Shown here one piece after another: positions 9,525 to 17,854 of a stretch of DNA of 64,000 bases; position 1 is the stretch's first letter; every line of letters starts with the position of its first letter. The notes below the pieces were generated by a model. The model did not search any database and was not told the DNA's origin. It saw nothing but the letters and a program-made list of their open reading frames with translations. This DNA is from Oscillospiraceae bacterium (GTDB lineage Bacteria > Bacillota > Clostridia > Oscillospirales > Oscillospiraceae), in NCBI GenBank assembly GCA_902793285.1, contig CADBCV010000002.1:1-64000 (forward strand). Reading direction: 5' to 3'. A program made the position numbers and the translations under genes.

Positions 9525-10106
9525 ATGAAGCGACAGCTCAGTTTTCAGCAGTATCGCGGCATTGATCTCACGCTGTTCGCGGTCATCCTGTGCGTGTCGG
9601 AATTTTTGCTGGTCCGCTCCGCCACACGCTGGTATCCGGACCAGCTCTATACTGTGTCGGTCACGGCGGCGCTCACGGCCATCGTGCTCATGCGCTGGGG
9701 CCCCTGGGCCGCGATCCATGCAGTCCTCGGCGGCGCGGTGTTCTGCCTCGCCTCCCGCGGCAGCGCGCGGCAGCTTCTCGTCTATTGCCTGGGCAATGTC
9801 CTCTCCCTCGCGATGCTCCTCCCCTTAAAAAAGCTGGGAGGGGAGCGGATTCGCCTCGACAGCTTTCTGACCGTGTGCTTTGGCCTTTGCACCCTGCTTC
9901 TGATGCAGCTTGGGCGCGCGCTCCTTGCGGTGGCCCTGGGCAGCAGCCTTCGCAGCGCCCTCGGCTTTTTTACAACGGATGCACTTTCCCTCCTGTTTAC
10001 GGGCCTGATCCTCTGGATCGCCCGGCGGCTGGACGGAATCTTTGAAAATCAAAAGCATTATCTTCTGCGCATTCACAAGACGGAAGAGGAAAAAGGAGGA
10101 TTTTGA
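9525..10106 (+). CDS. Small polytopic membrane protein leading the pectin importer operon
   Basis: 193 aa with about five to six hydrophobic helices; residues ~15-35, 43-65, 66-80, 85-100, 110-140 and 150-168 are membrane-like. The ATG follows AGAAGGAACACC. The stop overlaps the next gene's start as TGATG, so it is co-translated with the importer permease. The size and pattern resemble substrate-binding membrane subunits of ECF-type transporters or accessory membrane proteins, but no family motif is recognised. A role in uptake or sensing at the importer is inferred from position only. Confidence 0.7.
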   Translation: MKRQLSFQQYRGIDLTLFAVILCVSEFLLVRSATRWYPDQLYTVSVTAALTAIVLMRWGPWAAIHAVLGGAVFCLASRGSARQLLVYCLGNVLSLAMLLPLKKLGGERIRLDSFLTVCFGLCTLLLMQLGRALLAVALGSSLRSALGFFTTDALSLLFTGLILWIARRLDGIFENQKHYLLRIHKTEEEKGGF

Positions 10107-11158
10107 TGAAATCAAAAGCAGCAGATTTTCTCATCTACGACGAAGCCTCGGGCTCTTACCGGGAGAGTCCGGAGCAGGCCGTCCGTGACGACGTCGAAAA
10201 ACACTATTGGCTGCACGTCGGACGTTCGATCCTCAAGGATTGGCGGCTCTACCTCATGCTGATCCCCATGCTCCTGGTATTTCTGTTCTGGCGTTATTTC
10301 CCCATGTATGAGCTGCTGGGCTGCTTCAAGGTCTCCGATGAAGTCCTGCCGGTCTCCGAACAGCTCTTCTCCGGCTTCTCGTACTTCAAGCGCCTGCTCG
10401 TCGGCGGGGACGATCTGTCCGCCGAATTCTGGCGCGCCATGCGCAACACCTTCATCCTCAGCTTTTACGGTCTGTGCTTCGGCTTCCCCATGCCCATCAT
10501 CCTGGCCCTCTTCTTCAACGAGATCAAGTCGAACATCGCGCGAAGCGTCTACCAGGTTCTGACCTACCTGCCGAAGTTCATGTCCACCGTCGTTATGACC
10601 TCTCTCGTGGTCATGCTTGTCAAGCAGGGCTCCACGACCTCCGGCAACGGCGTTCTCGCCCAGGCCCTTGCGAACATAGGCTGGATCTCCCAGGACGTGG
10701 CGAAGTCAGGTATGCTCAATAACCCCGCCTTCTTCCGCCCGATCTACATCATCAGCGGCATCTGGGAGAGCGCGGGCTATGACAGCATCGTCTTCTTTGC
10801 CGCGATCATCGCTATCTCCCCGACGAGCTATGAGGCCGCCCAGATCGACTGCGCCGGCAAGTGGGCCCAGATGCGCTATGTCGTCCTGCCGAGCATCCTG
10901 TCCACCATCGTCATCATGCTCATCACCCGTATCGGCTCCCTGCTGAACATCGGCTATGAGAAGGTCCTTCTTCTTTATAATACCAATACCTATGTGACGG
11001 CTGACGTTGTGTCCACCTTCGCCCAGCGCTACGGTCTCGCCGGCGCTGCCAAGGGCATCGCCTCCGCGGCGGAAATGATGAACAACGTGGTCGGTATGCT
11101 GCTGGTCATCGGCGCCAACACCATCGCGCGCAAGGCGTCGGATGTTTCGCTCTACTAA
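10106..11158 (+). CDS. ABC sugar transporter permease, LplB/YteP type
   Basis: 350 aa inner-membrane permease with a long hydrophilic N-terminus (~45 residues) and six helices. The cytoplasmic EAA loop that docks the ATPase is visible as SYEAAQIDCAGKWAQMRYVVLP. LplB-type permeases pair with YtcP-type permeases and LipO lipoproteins to import oligosaccharides; in Bacillus subtilis YteP-YtcP-YtcQ with MsmX imports pectic oligosaccharides. The ATG at 10106 is preceded by AAAAGGAGGA and overlaps the upstream TGA by one base. Confidence 0.92.
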   Translation: MKSKAADFLIYDEASGSYRESPEQAVRDDVEKHYWLHVGRSILKDWRLYLMLIPMLLVFLFWRYFPMYELLGCFKVSDEVLPVSEQLFSGFSYFKRLLVGGDDLSAEFWRAMRNTFILSFYGLCFGFPMPIILALFFNEIKSNIARSVYQVLTYLPKFMSTVVMTSLVVMLVKQGSTTSGNGVLAQALANIGWISQDVAKSGMLNNPAFFRPIYIISGIWESAGYDSIVFFAAIIAISPTSYEAAQIDCAGKWAQMRYVVLPSILSTIVIMLITRIGSLLNIGYEKVLLLYNTNTYVTADVVSTFAQRYGLAGAAKGIASAAEMMNNVVGMLLVIGANTIARKASDVSLY

Positions 11159-11173
11159 AGGAGGCAGACGGCA

Positions 11174-12064
11174 ATGAAAAGAAAACTTGAAGTCTCCGAG
11201 CTGATCTTTAAGATCATCAGCTACACCCTGCTCACGATCTTCGCGCTGGCCTGTCTCTATCCCTTCGTCTATGCAATCTCCGCCGCCATCAGCGGCCGCG
11301 CCGCGGTGGAGTACGGCGAGATCGTCCTCTTCCCGAAAAATATCCAGTTCGACGCCTTCCGCCGCATGTTCAACGACAACATGTTCTGGAACGCCTACTC
11401 GAACACCCTCTTCATCACCTTCTACGGCACGGTCTGGGCGCTGTTCTATTCCATCCTCGGCGCCTACGCCCTGTCCAAGAAGCGTCTGCTGTTCCGCAAG
11501 TTCTTTAACTTCTTCCTCGTCTTTACCATGTGGTTTGCCGCCGGCATCGTTCCGCAGTATCTGAACTACCTGGATACGCAGAAGATCTTCAACGCCATCG
11601 GCATCACGGATGACAAGTGGCTCGTCGTCATCGCCATGGGCATGGCCGCCATGAACATCATCCTCCTCCGAAACGCCTTTGAGGGGGTGCCGAGTGAGAT
11701 CGAGGAAGCCGCCATCGTCGACGGGGCGAGCGAGTTCCAGGTCCTCACAAAGGTCTATCTCCCCATGTGCAAATCCACCATCGCGACCGTCGCCCTGTTC
11801 TTCGGCATCTCCCGCTGGAACGGCTACTTCTGGGCGCGCCAGATGATCTCCAACTCGAACGAGCATCCGCTCCAGGTCTTCATCCGTCTGCGTCTCGAGG
11901 AGTTCACCGATGCCGAGGCCATGGCCGGCTGGAACCAGCCCTACGCCTCCGACTCCGTCATCTATGCCCTGATCGTCTGCTCCATCGTCCCCATCCTCAT
12001 CATCTATCCCTTTATCCAGAAGTACTTCGCCAAGGGCACCAATGTCGGCGGCGTGAAGGAGTAA
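11174..12064 (+). CDS. ABC sugar transporter permease, YtcP/LplC type
   Basis: 296 aa, six helices, with the EAA loop EIEEAAIVDGASEFQVLTKVYLP. It forms the second half of the membrane channel with the LplB-type permease 15 bp upstream. The ATG follows AGGAGGCAGACGGCA. The C-terminal end, IYPFIQKYFAKGTNVGGVKE, is the hallmark tail of this family (inserting into the LplB partner). Confidence 0.93.
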   Translation: MKRKLEVSELIFKIISYTLLTIFALACLYPFVYAISAAISGRAAVEYGEIVLFPKNIQFDAFRRMFNDNMFWNAYSNTLFITFYGTVWALFYSILGAYALSKKRLLFRKFFNFFLVFTMWFAAGIVPQYLNYLDTQKIFNAIGITDDKWLVVIAMGMAAMNIILLRNAFEGVPSEIEEAAIVDGASEFQVLTKVYLPMCKSTIATVALFFGISRWNGYFWARQMISNSNEHPLQVFIRLRLEEFTDAEAMAGWNQPYASDSVIYALIVCSIVPILIIYPFIQKYFAKGTNVGGVKE

Positions 12065-12126
12065 TCCCCTGTACCTGACCGGTATGGACCGGTAAAAATA
12101 ATATCTTTCAATTGAGGAGGAAACCC

Positions 12127-14325
12127 ATGAAAAACTTTAAGACTGTCATCGCAGTTCTGTTGACGCTGGCCCTGTTCGCGGGCCTGCTCTCCGGCTGCGG
12201 CAAGAAGATCGACGTTGACCAGTACCAGGCTCCGGCCGCCACCCAGGCGCCCGCCGCCCCCGCAGAGGCCGCTCCCGCGGAAGCCGCCCCTGCCGAGGAA
12301 GCCGCTCCCACTGAGCTGACCTACGCCCCCGGCACCACACTCCGCATGGCAACCGGCTACAACTCCACCAAGACCGGCCTGAGCCTCGACGCGGAAGTCG
12401 CGGGCGAAGGCATCACCCTCGCCGACGGCAAGACCTACCACGCCGGCGACCTCAAGCCCACCTGGGTCGAGGTTGAGAACGTTCTCGGCATCAAGATCGA
12501 GGACAAGTACCAGGGCAACAGCGCCGCCAACGAATTCGACTACTGGAAAGAGCGCATGGGTGACGTGGACCTCGTCTCCGGCACCGCTGCCAAGCTCACC
12601 GAGTACGGCGAGCAGGGCGTCGTCGTGAACATCGGCGCCTACCTCGACCAGATGCCGAACTTCAAGGCATACCTCGAGTCCAACCCCATCGTCCGCCTCT
12701 CCATCACCGGCAACACCACCACCGGCGCCATCTACTTCTCCCCGTACTTTGACGGCGTGAACGATATCGAGCGTATGCCCCTCATGCGTACCGACATGGT
12801 CCAGAAGCTCCTCGACGGCGAGGGCGCTTTTGAGGCTGAGAAGAGCAACAAGACTGCCGCTCCCGTGTACGAGCCCTACATGCCCACCTCCGGCAAGATC
12901 GAGATCGACGTCGTCACCGCTGACGGCTCCGCTGTCGAGAAGGTCACCAAGGACTATGACGCTGCCGGCAACATCATCGCCAAGATGAACGAGGCAGGCT
13001 CCATCGACGGCGTGACCGCTGTCAACATGCTCCGCGAGTACATCGACAAGGCTTACAACGGCTACTACGGCACCGAGCGCTCCAAGCTCTTCATCGGCCA
13101 GAACGCCGCATGGGACGCTGACGAGCTCGTCGCGCTCCTCCGCTGCGTCGTCGCGAACCCCCAGACCCTCAACGGCACCGACACCATCCAGGGCATGTTC
13201 TCCCGTGAGGACGACAACAACCAGCGCCGCGTCGACCTCATGCGCTTCGCCGGCCACCTCTTCGGCATCCGCGGCCTCGAGTCCCGCCAGGACTACCTCT
13301 ACTTTGACGTGGACGGCAGCCTCAAGGACGCCCGCCAGAACCCCGAGACCTACAAGGCCTTTGAGCGCATGAACGCCATCGCCAAGGAGGGCCTGATCTC
13401 CGAAAACTTCATGAACACCGCCGACGGCAAGACCAAGCAGTACCTCGAGAACGACTCCGGCTTCATGCACTACGACTACAACCAGACCCAGACCATCTTC
13501 AACGATCCCAGCCAGAAGGTCTTCGACGAGGGTGAGAAGTACATGGCGGTCATGGTTCCCGTGGCCTGCTGGCAGGACGGCACCGAGGGCGGCCACTACA
13601 TGCGCTTCACCGAGTCCTGGCGTTCCGTCAAGACCGACGGCTGGGGCATCTCCTCTGCCGGCGTGAAGGACAACCCCGACAAGCTCAACGCAGCGCTCAA
13701 GCTCATTGACTTTGCCTACTCTCCCAAGGGCATGATCCTCATGAGCTACGGCCCCGACGCTTTCATCAAGACCAACGCCGACGGCAGCTATGTCACCTTC
13801 ATGTTCAACGGTCAGGAAATGCCTGAGATCGCCGACGCCACCCGCGCGGAGCTGTGGGAAAAGGCCAGCGGCAACTACACCAACTACGCCCGCCAGTTCC
13901 TCGGCTCCACGCTGAGCTTCGCGAAGAGCCAGGCTTTCGAGTTCCAGTGCACCACCGATGTCGGCCGTGAAGGCGCCGGCAACATCTCCAACGCCATCGC
14001 ACTCGGCACGATCAAGCACCCCGAGCTCGCTGTCACCGAGAATCCCTGGTACATGTCTGTGCCCACCGTTCTCCCCACCACCAAGGCTGAGAACGACATG
14101 ATCAACACCTACACCCAGCTCACCGCGAACGGCAGATTCTCCCAGAACAAGGGCGGCGAGAACCTCTTCGTCAACGAGATCGTCTCCGGCTACGCTGAGG
14201 AAGGCATGGGCAATGCCGACGCCTCCGCCGCAAAGGTTTCCGACGAGTGGGGCGGCGCGCAGTACCTCGCGCTCAAGCAGGATGCCTGGAACCGTCTGCT
14301 TGGCTACTACAACGCTCTGAACTGA
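12127..14325 (+). CDS. Oligosaccharide-binding lipoprotein (LipO/YtcQ-like), unusually long
   Basis: 732 aa. The start MKNFKTVIAV at 12127 has a GAGGAGGA site; TTG at 12112 is in frame but sits on that site. The signal peptide ends LLSGC (lipid-anchored Cys24), followed by an Ala/Pro/Glu-rich tether (residues ~33-62) that would hold the domain off the membrane. The body is a large binding protein with many aromatic and Asp/Asn residues (DYNQTQTIF, YMRFTESW). LipO proteins are usually about 500-560 aa, so this one is enlarged, consistent with a longer or branched ligand. Codon use is extremely biased to C-ending codons, suggesting very high expression. Confidence 0.88.
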   Translation: MKNFKTVIAVLLTLALFAGLLSGCGKKIDVDQYQAPAATQAPAAPAEAAPAEAAPAEEAAPTELTYAPGTTLRMATGYNSTKTGLSLDAEVAGEGITLADGKTYHAGDLKPTWVEVENVLGIKIEDKYQGNSAANEFDYWKERMGDVDLVSGTAAKLTEYGEQGVVVNIGAYLDQMPNFKAYLESNPIVRLSITGNTTTGAIYFSPYFDGVNDIERMPLMRTDMVQKLLDGEGAFEAEKSNKTAAPVYEPYMPTSGKIEIDVVTADGSAVEKVTKDYDAAGNIIAKMNEAGSIDGVTAVNMLREYIDKAYNGYYGTERSKLFIGQNAAWDADELVALLRCVVANPQTLNGTDTIQGMFSREDDNNQRRVDLMRFAGHLFGIRGLESRQDYLYFDVDGSLKDARQNPETYKAFERMNAIAKEGLISENFMNTADGKTKQYLENDSGFMHYDYNQTQTIFNDPSQKVFDEGEKYMAVMVPVACWQDGTEGGHYMRFTESWRSVKTDGWGISSAGVKDNPDKLNAALKLIDFAYSPKGMILMSYGPDAFIKTNADGSYVTFMFNGQEMPEIADATRAELWEKASGNYTNYARQFLGSTLSFAKSQAFEFQCTTDVGREGAGNISNAIALGTIKHPELAVTENPWYMSVPTVLPTTKAENDMINTYTQLTANGRFSQNKGGENLFVNEIVSGYAEEGMGNADASAAKVSDEWGGAQYLALKQDAWNRLLGYYNALN

Positions 14326-14364
14326 TTGATACTCCGTCAGTGACGGCGTGAACGCAGATTCACA

Positions 14365-14404
14365 GGAGTGCGGCACACAGGCAAGCCCTGTGTGCCCGCA
14401 CTCC
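14365..14404 (+). promoter_or_regulatory. Strong intra-operon hairpin after the binding-protein gene
   Basis: Left arm GGAGTGCGGCACACAGG (14365-14381) pairs with 14387-14404 through 17 base pairs, with one bulged C and a 5-nt loop. No U-tract follows; a ribosome site for the next gene comes right after. The position is typical of 3' stabilising hairpins that raise binding-protein mRNA relative to downstream genes; partial termination is an alternative. Confidence 0.6.
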
Positions 14405-14420
14405 GGGCAGGGAGGCTAAC

Positions 14421-15011
14421 ATGTATAAGAAACAGTTGACACTGCAGAAGATCCTTTGCTTTCTGGCACTTGCTTCGAGCGTGGTCATTTTCCTGTACTC
14501 GCTCGGTATCATGACCGATTTGTATGACACGCTGTATTCGACGATGCGCAACCCCGCGGATCTCACCCAGACGGATGTCCCCGGTTCCATTGTCTATTAC
14601 AATATGCAGGCGTTTAACGGACTGCTGCTCCGTTACTCCATTATCCTGATCCTGCTTGCGTGCCTGCTGTTTATCACGAACACCCATATCCGCAGAAAGT
14701 ATTACATCGGCAATTATCTGTCCGTCAGCGCCTTTACGGTGATGAATCTCTATGTCGCCTTTGAAGCGCACGGCTATATCGAGGCTTACAAGGAACGCTT
14801 CTTACAGGTGGACTTTGAGGCGCTGAGAAAACATGCCAATCTCTGGAAAACCGCCTATTCGGAATCGACCTTCTGGTTTGATATCCACTATGCGGTGTTT
14901 GCCTTCTCTGTGCTGGTCTGCATCGGCCTTGTGGCCTGCACTGTCTGGAAGATGCGTCTCATGAAGGAAGAGGCGGCCCTGATCGCGGCCGGAAAGGGGG
15001 CAGCGGCATGA
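14421..15011 (+). CDS. Importer-operon membrane protein A (4 TM), unknown family
   Basis: 196 aa with helices near 12-30, 70-90, 98-115 and 150-172 and an Ala/Lys-rich cytosolic tail. An extracytoplasmic loop of ~35 residues lies between helix 1 and 2 and another of ~30 between 3 and 4. The ATG follows GGGAGGCTAAC. The stop overlaps the next start as ATGA. I recognise no family. It sits between the binding protein and the ATPase of an ABC importer, so an accessory or sensory role at the membrane is the simplest inference. Confidence 0.7.
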   Translation: MYKKQLTLQKILCFLALASSVVIFLYSLGIMTDLYDTLYSTMRNPADLTQTDVPGSIVYYNMQAFNGLLLRYSIILILLACLLFITNTHIRRKYYIGNYLSVSAFTVMNLYVAFEAHGYIEAYKERFLQVDFEALRKHANLWKTAYSESTFWFDIHYAVFAFSVLVCIGLVACTVWKMRLMKEEAALIAAGKGAAA

Positions 15012-15493
15012 ACGACGAGAAGAGCGTGCGGCTCGACAGAATGCGCTACACGAAGAATACGCTGGCCTCGGGACTTGCGCTGCTGGCCATCCTCTTTGAC
15101 GTGTTCTTCTTCATCAGCATCTACGAATCCAATGTAGGCTCCTGGTATTACAACATCACCATCGGCGCCTCTATCCTGTATAACCTCATTTTCCTGCTTG
15201 CGGCCTTCCTCTGCTCTGAGGGCATCAAGAACTACAAGCAGGCCTATGCTTACGTGATGGTTATCCTCGGCGCCATCCAGATCGTGCGCATCTTCATCTA
15301 CCCGATGAAGGCGCACGCCGCCACGGTCACCATCCAGGAGCAGGCTGTCACCGTCATGGAAAACGGGCAGTTTGTCCGCTGCGTGCTGTATCTCGTGATC
15401 TCCGCCGTCTGCCTCTTCGTGGGCGCCTATGTCGGTCTCACGCGCAGCAGACAGCTCAACGCGCATCTCAAATCCCTGGGTCTCGCGGCATAA
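15008..15493 (+). CDS. Importer-operon membrane protein B (4 TM), unknown family
   Basis: 161 aa with a basic N-terminal tail and four hydrophobic segments (~18-38, 48-68, 78-95, 123-145). Translationally coupled to protein A (ATGA). Loop segments YESNVGSWYYN and MKAHAATVTIQEQ face the same side by prediction. No recognised motif. It is followed 16 bp later by the ATPase gene. Confidence 0.68.
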   Translation: MNDEKSVRLDRMRYTKNTLASGLALLAILFDVFFFISIYESNVGSWYYNITIGASILYNLIFLLAAFLCSEGIKNYKQAYAYVMVILGAIQIVRIFIYPMKAHAATVTIQEQAVTVMENGQFVRCVLYLVISAVCLFVGAYVGLTRSRQLNAHLKSLGLAA

Positions 15494-15509
15494 AGGAGGG
15501 GAAGAACGT

Positions 15510-16586
15510 ATGGCACAACTGAATGTTCAGCATGTAGACAAGATCTATGACAACAACGTGCAGGCGGTCTTCGACTTCAACCTGGATGTCAAGGACGGCG
15601 AGTTGATCGTCCTGGTCGGCCCCTCCGGCTGCGGCAAATCCACCACGCTTCGCATGATCGCGGGGCTTGAGGATATCTCCGCCGGCCATCTCCTGCTCGA
15701 CGGGAAGGACATCACCCAGACCCCGGCGAAGGACCGCGACATGGCCATGGTCTTCCAGAGCTACGCGCTCTACGGCCACATGACCATCTATGAAAACATG
15801 GCCTTCTCGCTCACGCTGCGCAAGGAAAACCCCAACGTCATCCACAAGAAGGTCCTTGCCGCGGCGGAGATCCTGGGCCTCACAAGCCAGCTCAACAAAA
15901 AGCCCTCGCAGCTATCCGGCGGCCAGCGGCAGCGCGTGGCCATGGGGCGCTCCATCGTAAGAAACCCCAAGGTCTTCCTCTTTGACGAGCCGCTGTCGAA
16001 CCTGGACGCAAAGCTCAGAGGCGCAACCCGACGCGAGATCCTGCTTCTGCACAAGAGACTGCAGGCCACCATGCTCTACGTCACCCACGACCAGACCGAG
16101 GCTCTGACGCTCGCGGACCGCATTGTCTGCATGTCCATGGGCCATGTGCAGCAGGTCGGCACCCCGCTGGAGCTCTATGACGCGCCCGCAAACCGCTTTG
16201 TGGCGAGCTTTATCGGCCTGCCCCCCATGAACTTCTTCGAGGCCACCGTCCGTGACGGTTATCTGGAGGGCAAGGGCTTCCGCGCCGCGCTGAGCGCGGA
16301 GGAGAAGGGCATCCTGCTTCCCTATGCCGGCAAGGAGATCGAGCTCGGCGTCCGGCCCGAGGATGTTATCCAGGGCGACGATGTGGCCATGAACGTCTTC
16401 TCCAACGAAAACCTCGGCATGAACACGCTGGTCCACGGGCATCTCGGCGGCGGCGAAAAGGTCTCCGCGAAGCTGCGCGGCTGGTACGATTACAAGAACG
16501 GCGACAACGTCAACATCGCCTTTGCCCGCAAGCACTTCTTCGATAAAGAGAGCGGCGTCGCCATCAGAGGGAGGGAGAAAGCATGA
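15510..16586 (+). CDS. ABC transporter ATPase, MsmX/UgpC type (first copy)
   Basis: 358 aa. The start MAQLNVQHVDKIYDNN at 15510 follows AAAGGAGGGG; an in-frame ATG at 15429 lies inside the previous gene. Walker A GPSGCGKST, signature LSGGQRQRVAMG, Walker B VFLFDEPLSNLDA, and switch His in VTHDQTEA are all intact. The C-terminal ~120 residues carry the MalK-like regulatory OB-fold region (ELGVRPEDV). It energises the LplB/YtcP permeases. The stop overlaps the next membrane gene by ATGA. A second ATPase of the same type is encoded at 21472. Confidence 0.93.
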   Translation: MAQLNVQHVDKIYDNNVQAVFDFNLDVKDGELIVLVGPSGCGKSTTLRMIAGLEDISAGHLLLDGKDITQTPAKDRDMAMVFQSYALYGHMTIYENMAFSLTLRKENPNVIHKKVLAAAEILGLTSQLNKKPSQLSGGQRQRVAMGRSIVRNPKVFLFDEPLSNLDAKLRGATRREILLLHKRLQATMLYVTHDQTEALTLADRIVCMSMGHVQQVGTPLELYDAPANRFVASFIGLPPMNFFEATVRDGYLEGKGFRAALSAEEKGILLPYAGKEIELGVRPEDVIQGDDVAMNVFSNENLGMNTLVHGHLGGGEKVSAKLRGWYDYKNGDNVNIAFARKHFFDKESGVAIRGREKA

Positions 16587-17161
16587 GCAACGAAACAAAA
16601 GCCGTGAAGTCCGGCTCCCATATGCCGGAGTTTCTGCGCAGGCTCTTTGTCGGCCTGAAGCGCAAGCCCTCCATCATTGCCCTGATCGTACTCGCGATCG
16701 CCTTCTTTCAGTACTCCCTGAACCTCACCCATATCTCCGACACCACGGCGAAGATCCAGGGCCCCGGCATGGGTCTCTGCGGTTTTGTAACCATGCTCTT
16801 CTCCATGCTGTCGATGGTGTGCTTCCTCAACGCCTTCCCGAAGCGCAAAAAGCCGGTGATCCCCATGGTCATCCTGATGTTTTTGATGTTCGCGCTCATT
16901 ATCTTCTGCGACTTCCACTACTGCACCCTCATCGACAACGCGCGCTTCCGTGAAGTCAACCCCATCGTGATCGACAAGTCCACGATTTACATTGCCCAGG
17001 CTTATAACGTCCTGCAAAATCATATCGTGATCGAAAGCATCGGCGCGGCGCTTGTCCTGCTGCTGCCGGTATACAGCAAGCTCCTGCGCAAGATCAACAC
17101 CTCCATCACGGTGGAAGACAATGGCAAGCTCGATGTCATTGACATCTCCGGCGAAGACTGA
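16583..17161 (+). CDS. Importer-operon membrane protein C (4 TM), unknown family
   Basis: 192 aa; a charged N-terminus, then helices near 31-48, 66-84, 90-110 and 145-165, ending in an acidic tail (DNGKLDVIDISGED). The start overlaps the ATPase stop (ATGA), so it is made together with the ATPase. The Cys/His-containing segment FCDFHYCTL lies at the end of helix 3. No known family recognised. Its layout (loop before last helix, charged tail) resembles membrane protein A, but no convincing sequence identity is visible. Confidence 0.68.
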   Translation: MSNETKAVKSGSHMPEFLRRLFVGLKRKPSIIALIVLAIAFFQYSLNLTHISDTTAKIQGPGMGLCGFVTMLFSMLSMVCFLNAFPKRKKPVIPMVILMFLMFALIIFCDFHYCTLIDNARFREVNPIVIDKSTIYIAQAYNVLQNHIVIESIGAALVLLLPVYSKLLRKINTSITVEDNGKLDVIDISGED

Positions 17162-17173
17162 TGAAATCCATTG

Positions 17174-17198
17174 CCTCGGGAGCGTTATGCTCCCGGGG
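17174..17198 (+). promoter_or_regulatory. Hairpin before membrane protein D
   Basis: CCTCGGGAGC (17174-17183), loop GTTAT, then GCTCCCGGGG (17189-17198): a 10-bp stem with one G-T pair, 9 nt before the AGAGGAG ribosome site of the next gene. No U-run, so it is more likely an mRNA processing or stability element, or a translation spacer, than a terminator. Confidence 0.5.
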
Positions 17199-17214
17199 CG
17201 AAAAGAGGAGAAAA

Positions 17215-17850
17215 ATGGCACGAAGGAACAGGCGCACGACGCCCGAGGAAAACCGGACGACCGCCGATTATTACAAGCTGCACACCAAGGCTGTCAGCGA
17301 TCTCGTAAACGCGGATGAGAGCAACTCTCCCGTCGTCTCCCGCGAGGAGCTTGACAAATACCGCTCCGGCCCGAAGCTCAGACTCTCGGACTGGGTCAAG
17401 GCGATCCTGATCAAAATGTGGTTTGCGGGTTCCGTCTGTTTCTTCATCTTCTGGGGCCTGAGCTCCTATATCCCGGCGCGGCTTGACCTTCTGCTGGTGT
17501 TCGCCGCCGCCCTCGGCGTGGTGACCGATATCCTCACCAATAACATTCTCCGCTACTACGCAAAAAGCATCGGCGGCAACGACCGCTGGATGATGTTCCC
17601 GCGAAAGAGCTATCTCAGCTTTCTTTTCAATATTCTCTATGCGATCCTTCTTCTTCTCTGTGTGGACATGTTCTACACCCTTCTCAATCTCACCCTTTCT
17701 GCCGCAGCGAACGGCAGCGGTCATATGCTCGGCGTCGGGCCGATCCTCTTCGGCGTTGTCTACACCGCGTTTGACCTCCTGTTTATTACCGTTAAGCGCA
17801 CCCTCGGGCAGATCGTCCGGGATGCGATGAAGAATGCGAAAGGGCAGTGA
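17215..17850 (+). CDS. Importer-operon membrane protein D (4 TM), unknown family
   Basis: 211 aa if started at MARRNRRTT (17215, AGAGGAG site); a start at 17161 overlapping the previous stop would add 18 residues that cross a hairpin and is less likely. A ~60-residue charged cytosolic N-terminus precedes helices near 64-84, 90-106, 134-155 and 175-193. There is no recognised motif. It is the last membrane protein before the hydrolase genes. Confidence 0.66.
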   Translation: MARRNRRTTPEENRTTADYYKLHTKAVSDLVNADESNSPVVSREELDKYRSGPKLRLSDWVKAILIKMWFAGSVCFFIFWGLSSYIPARLDLLLVFAAALGVVTDILTNNILRYYAKSIGGNDRWMMFPRKSYLSFLFNILYAILLLLCVDMFYTLLNLTLSAAANGSGHMLGVGPILFGVVYTAFDLLFITVKRTLGQIVRDAMKNAKGQ

Positions 17851-17854
17851 TACC

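Noticed and set aside
12004..14376. Long open frame (790 codons) antisense to the binding-protein gene
   Set aside because: Produced by the extreme C-ending codon bias of the plus-strand gene; no ribosome site and Val/Gly/Ala-rich low-complexity translation.
17161..17214. Earlier start for membrane protein D overlapping the previous stop
   Set aside because: The added residues would be encoded by a 10-bp hairpin; the AGAGGAG site favours 17215.
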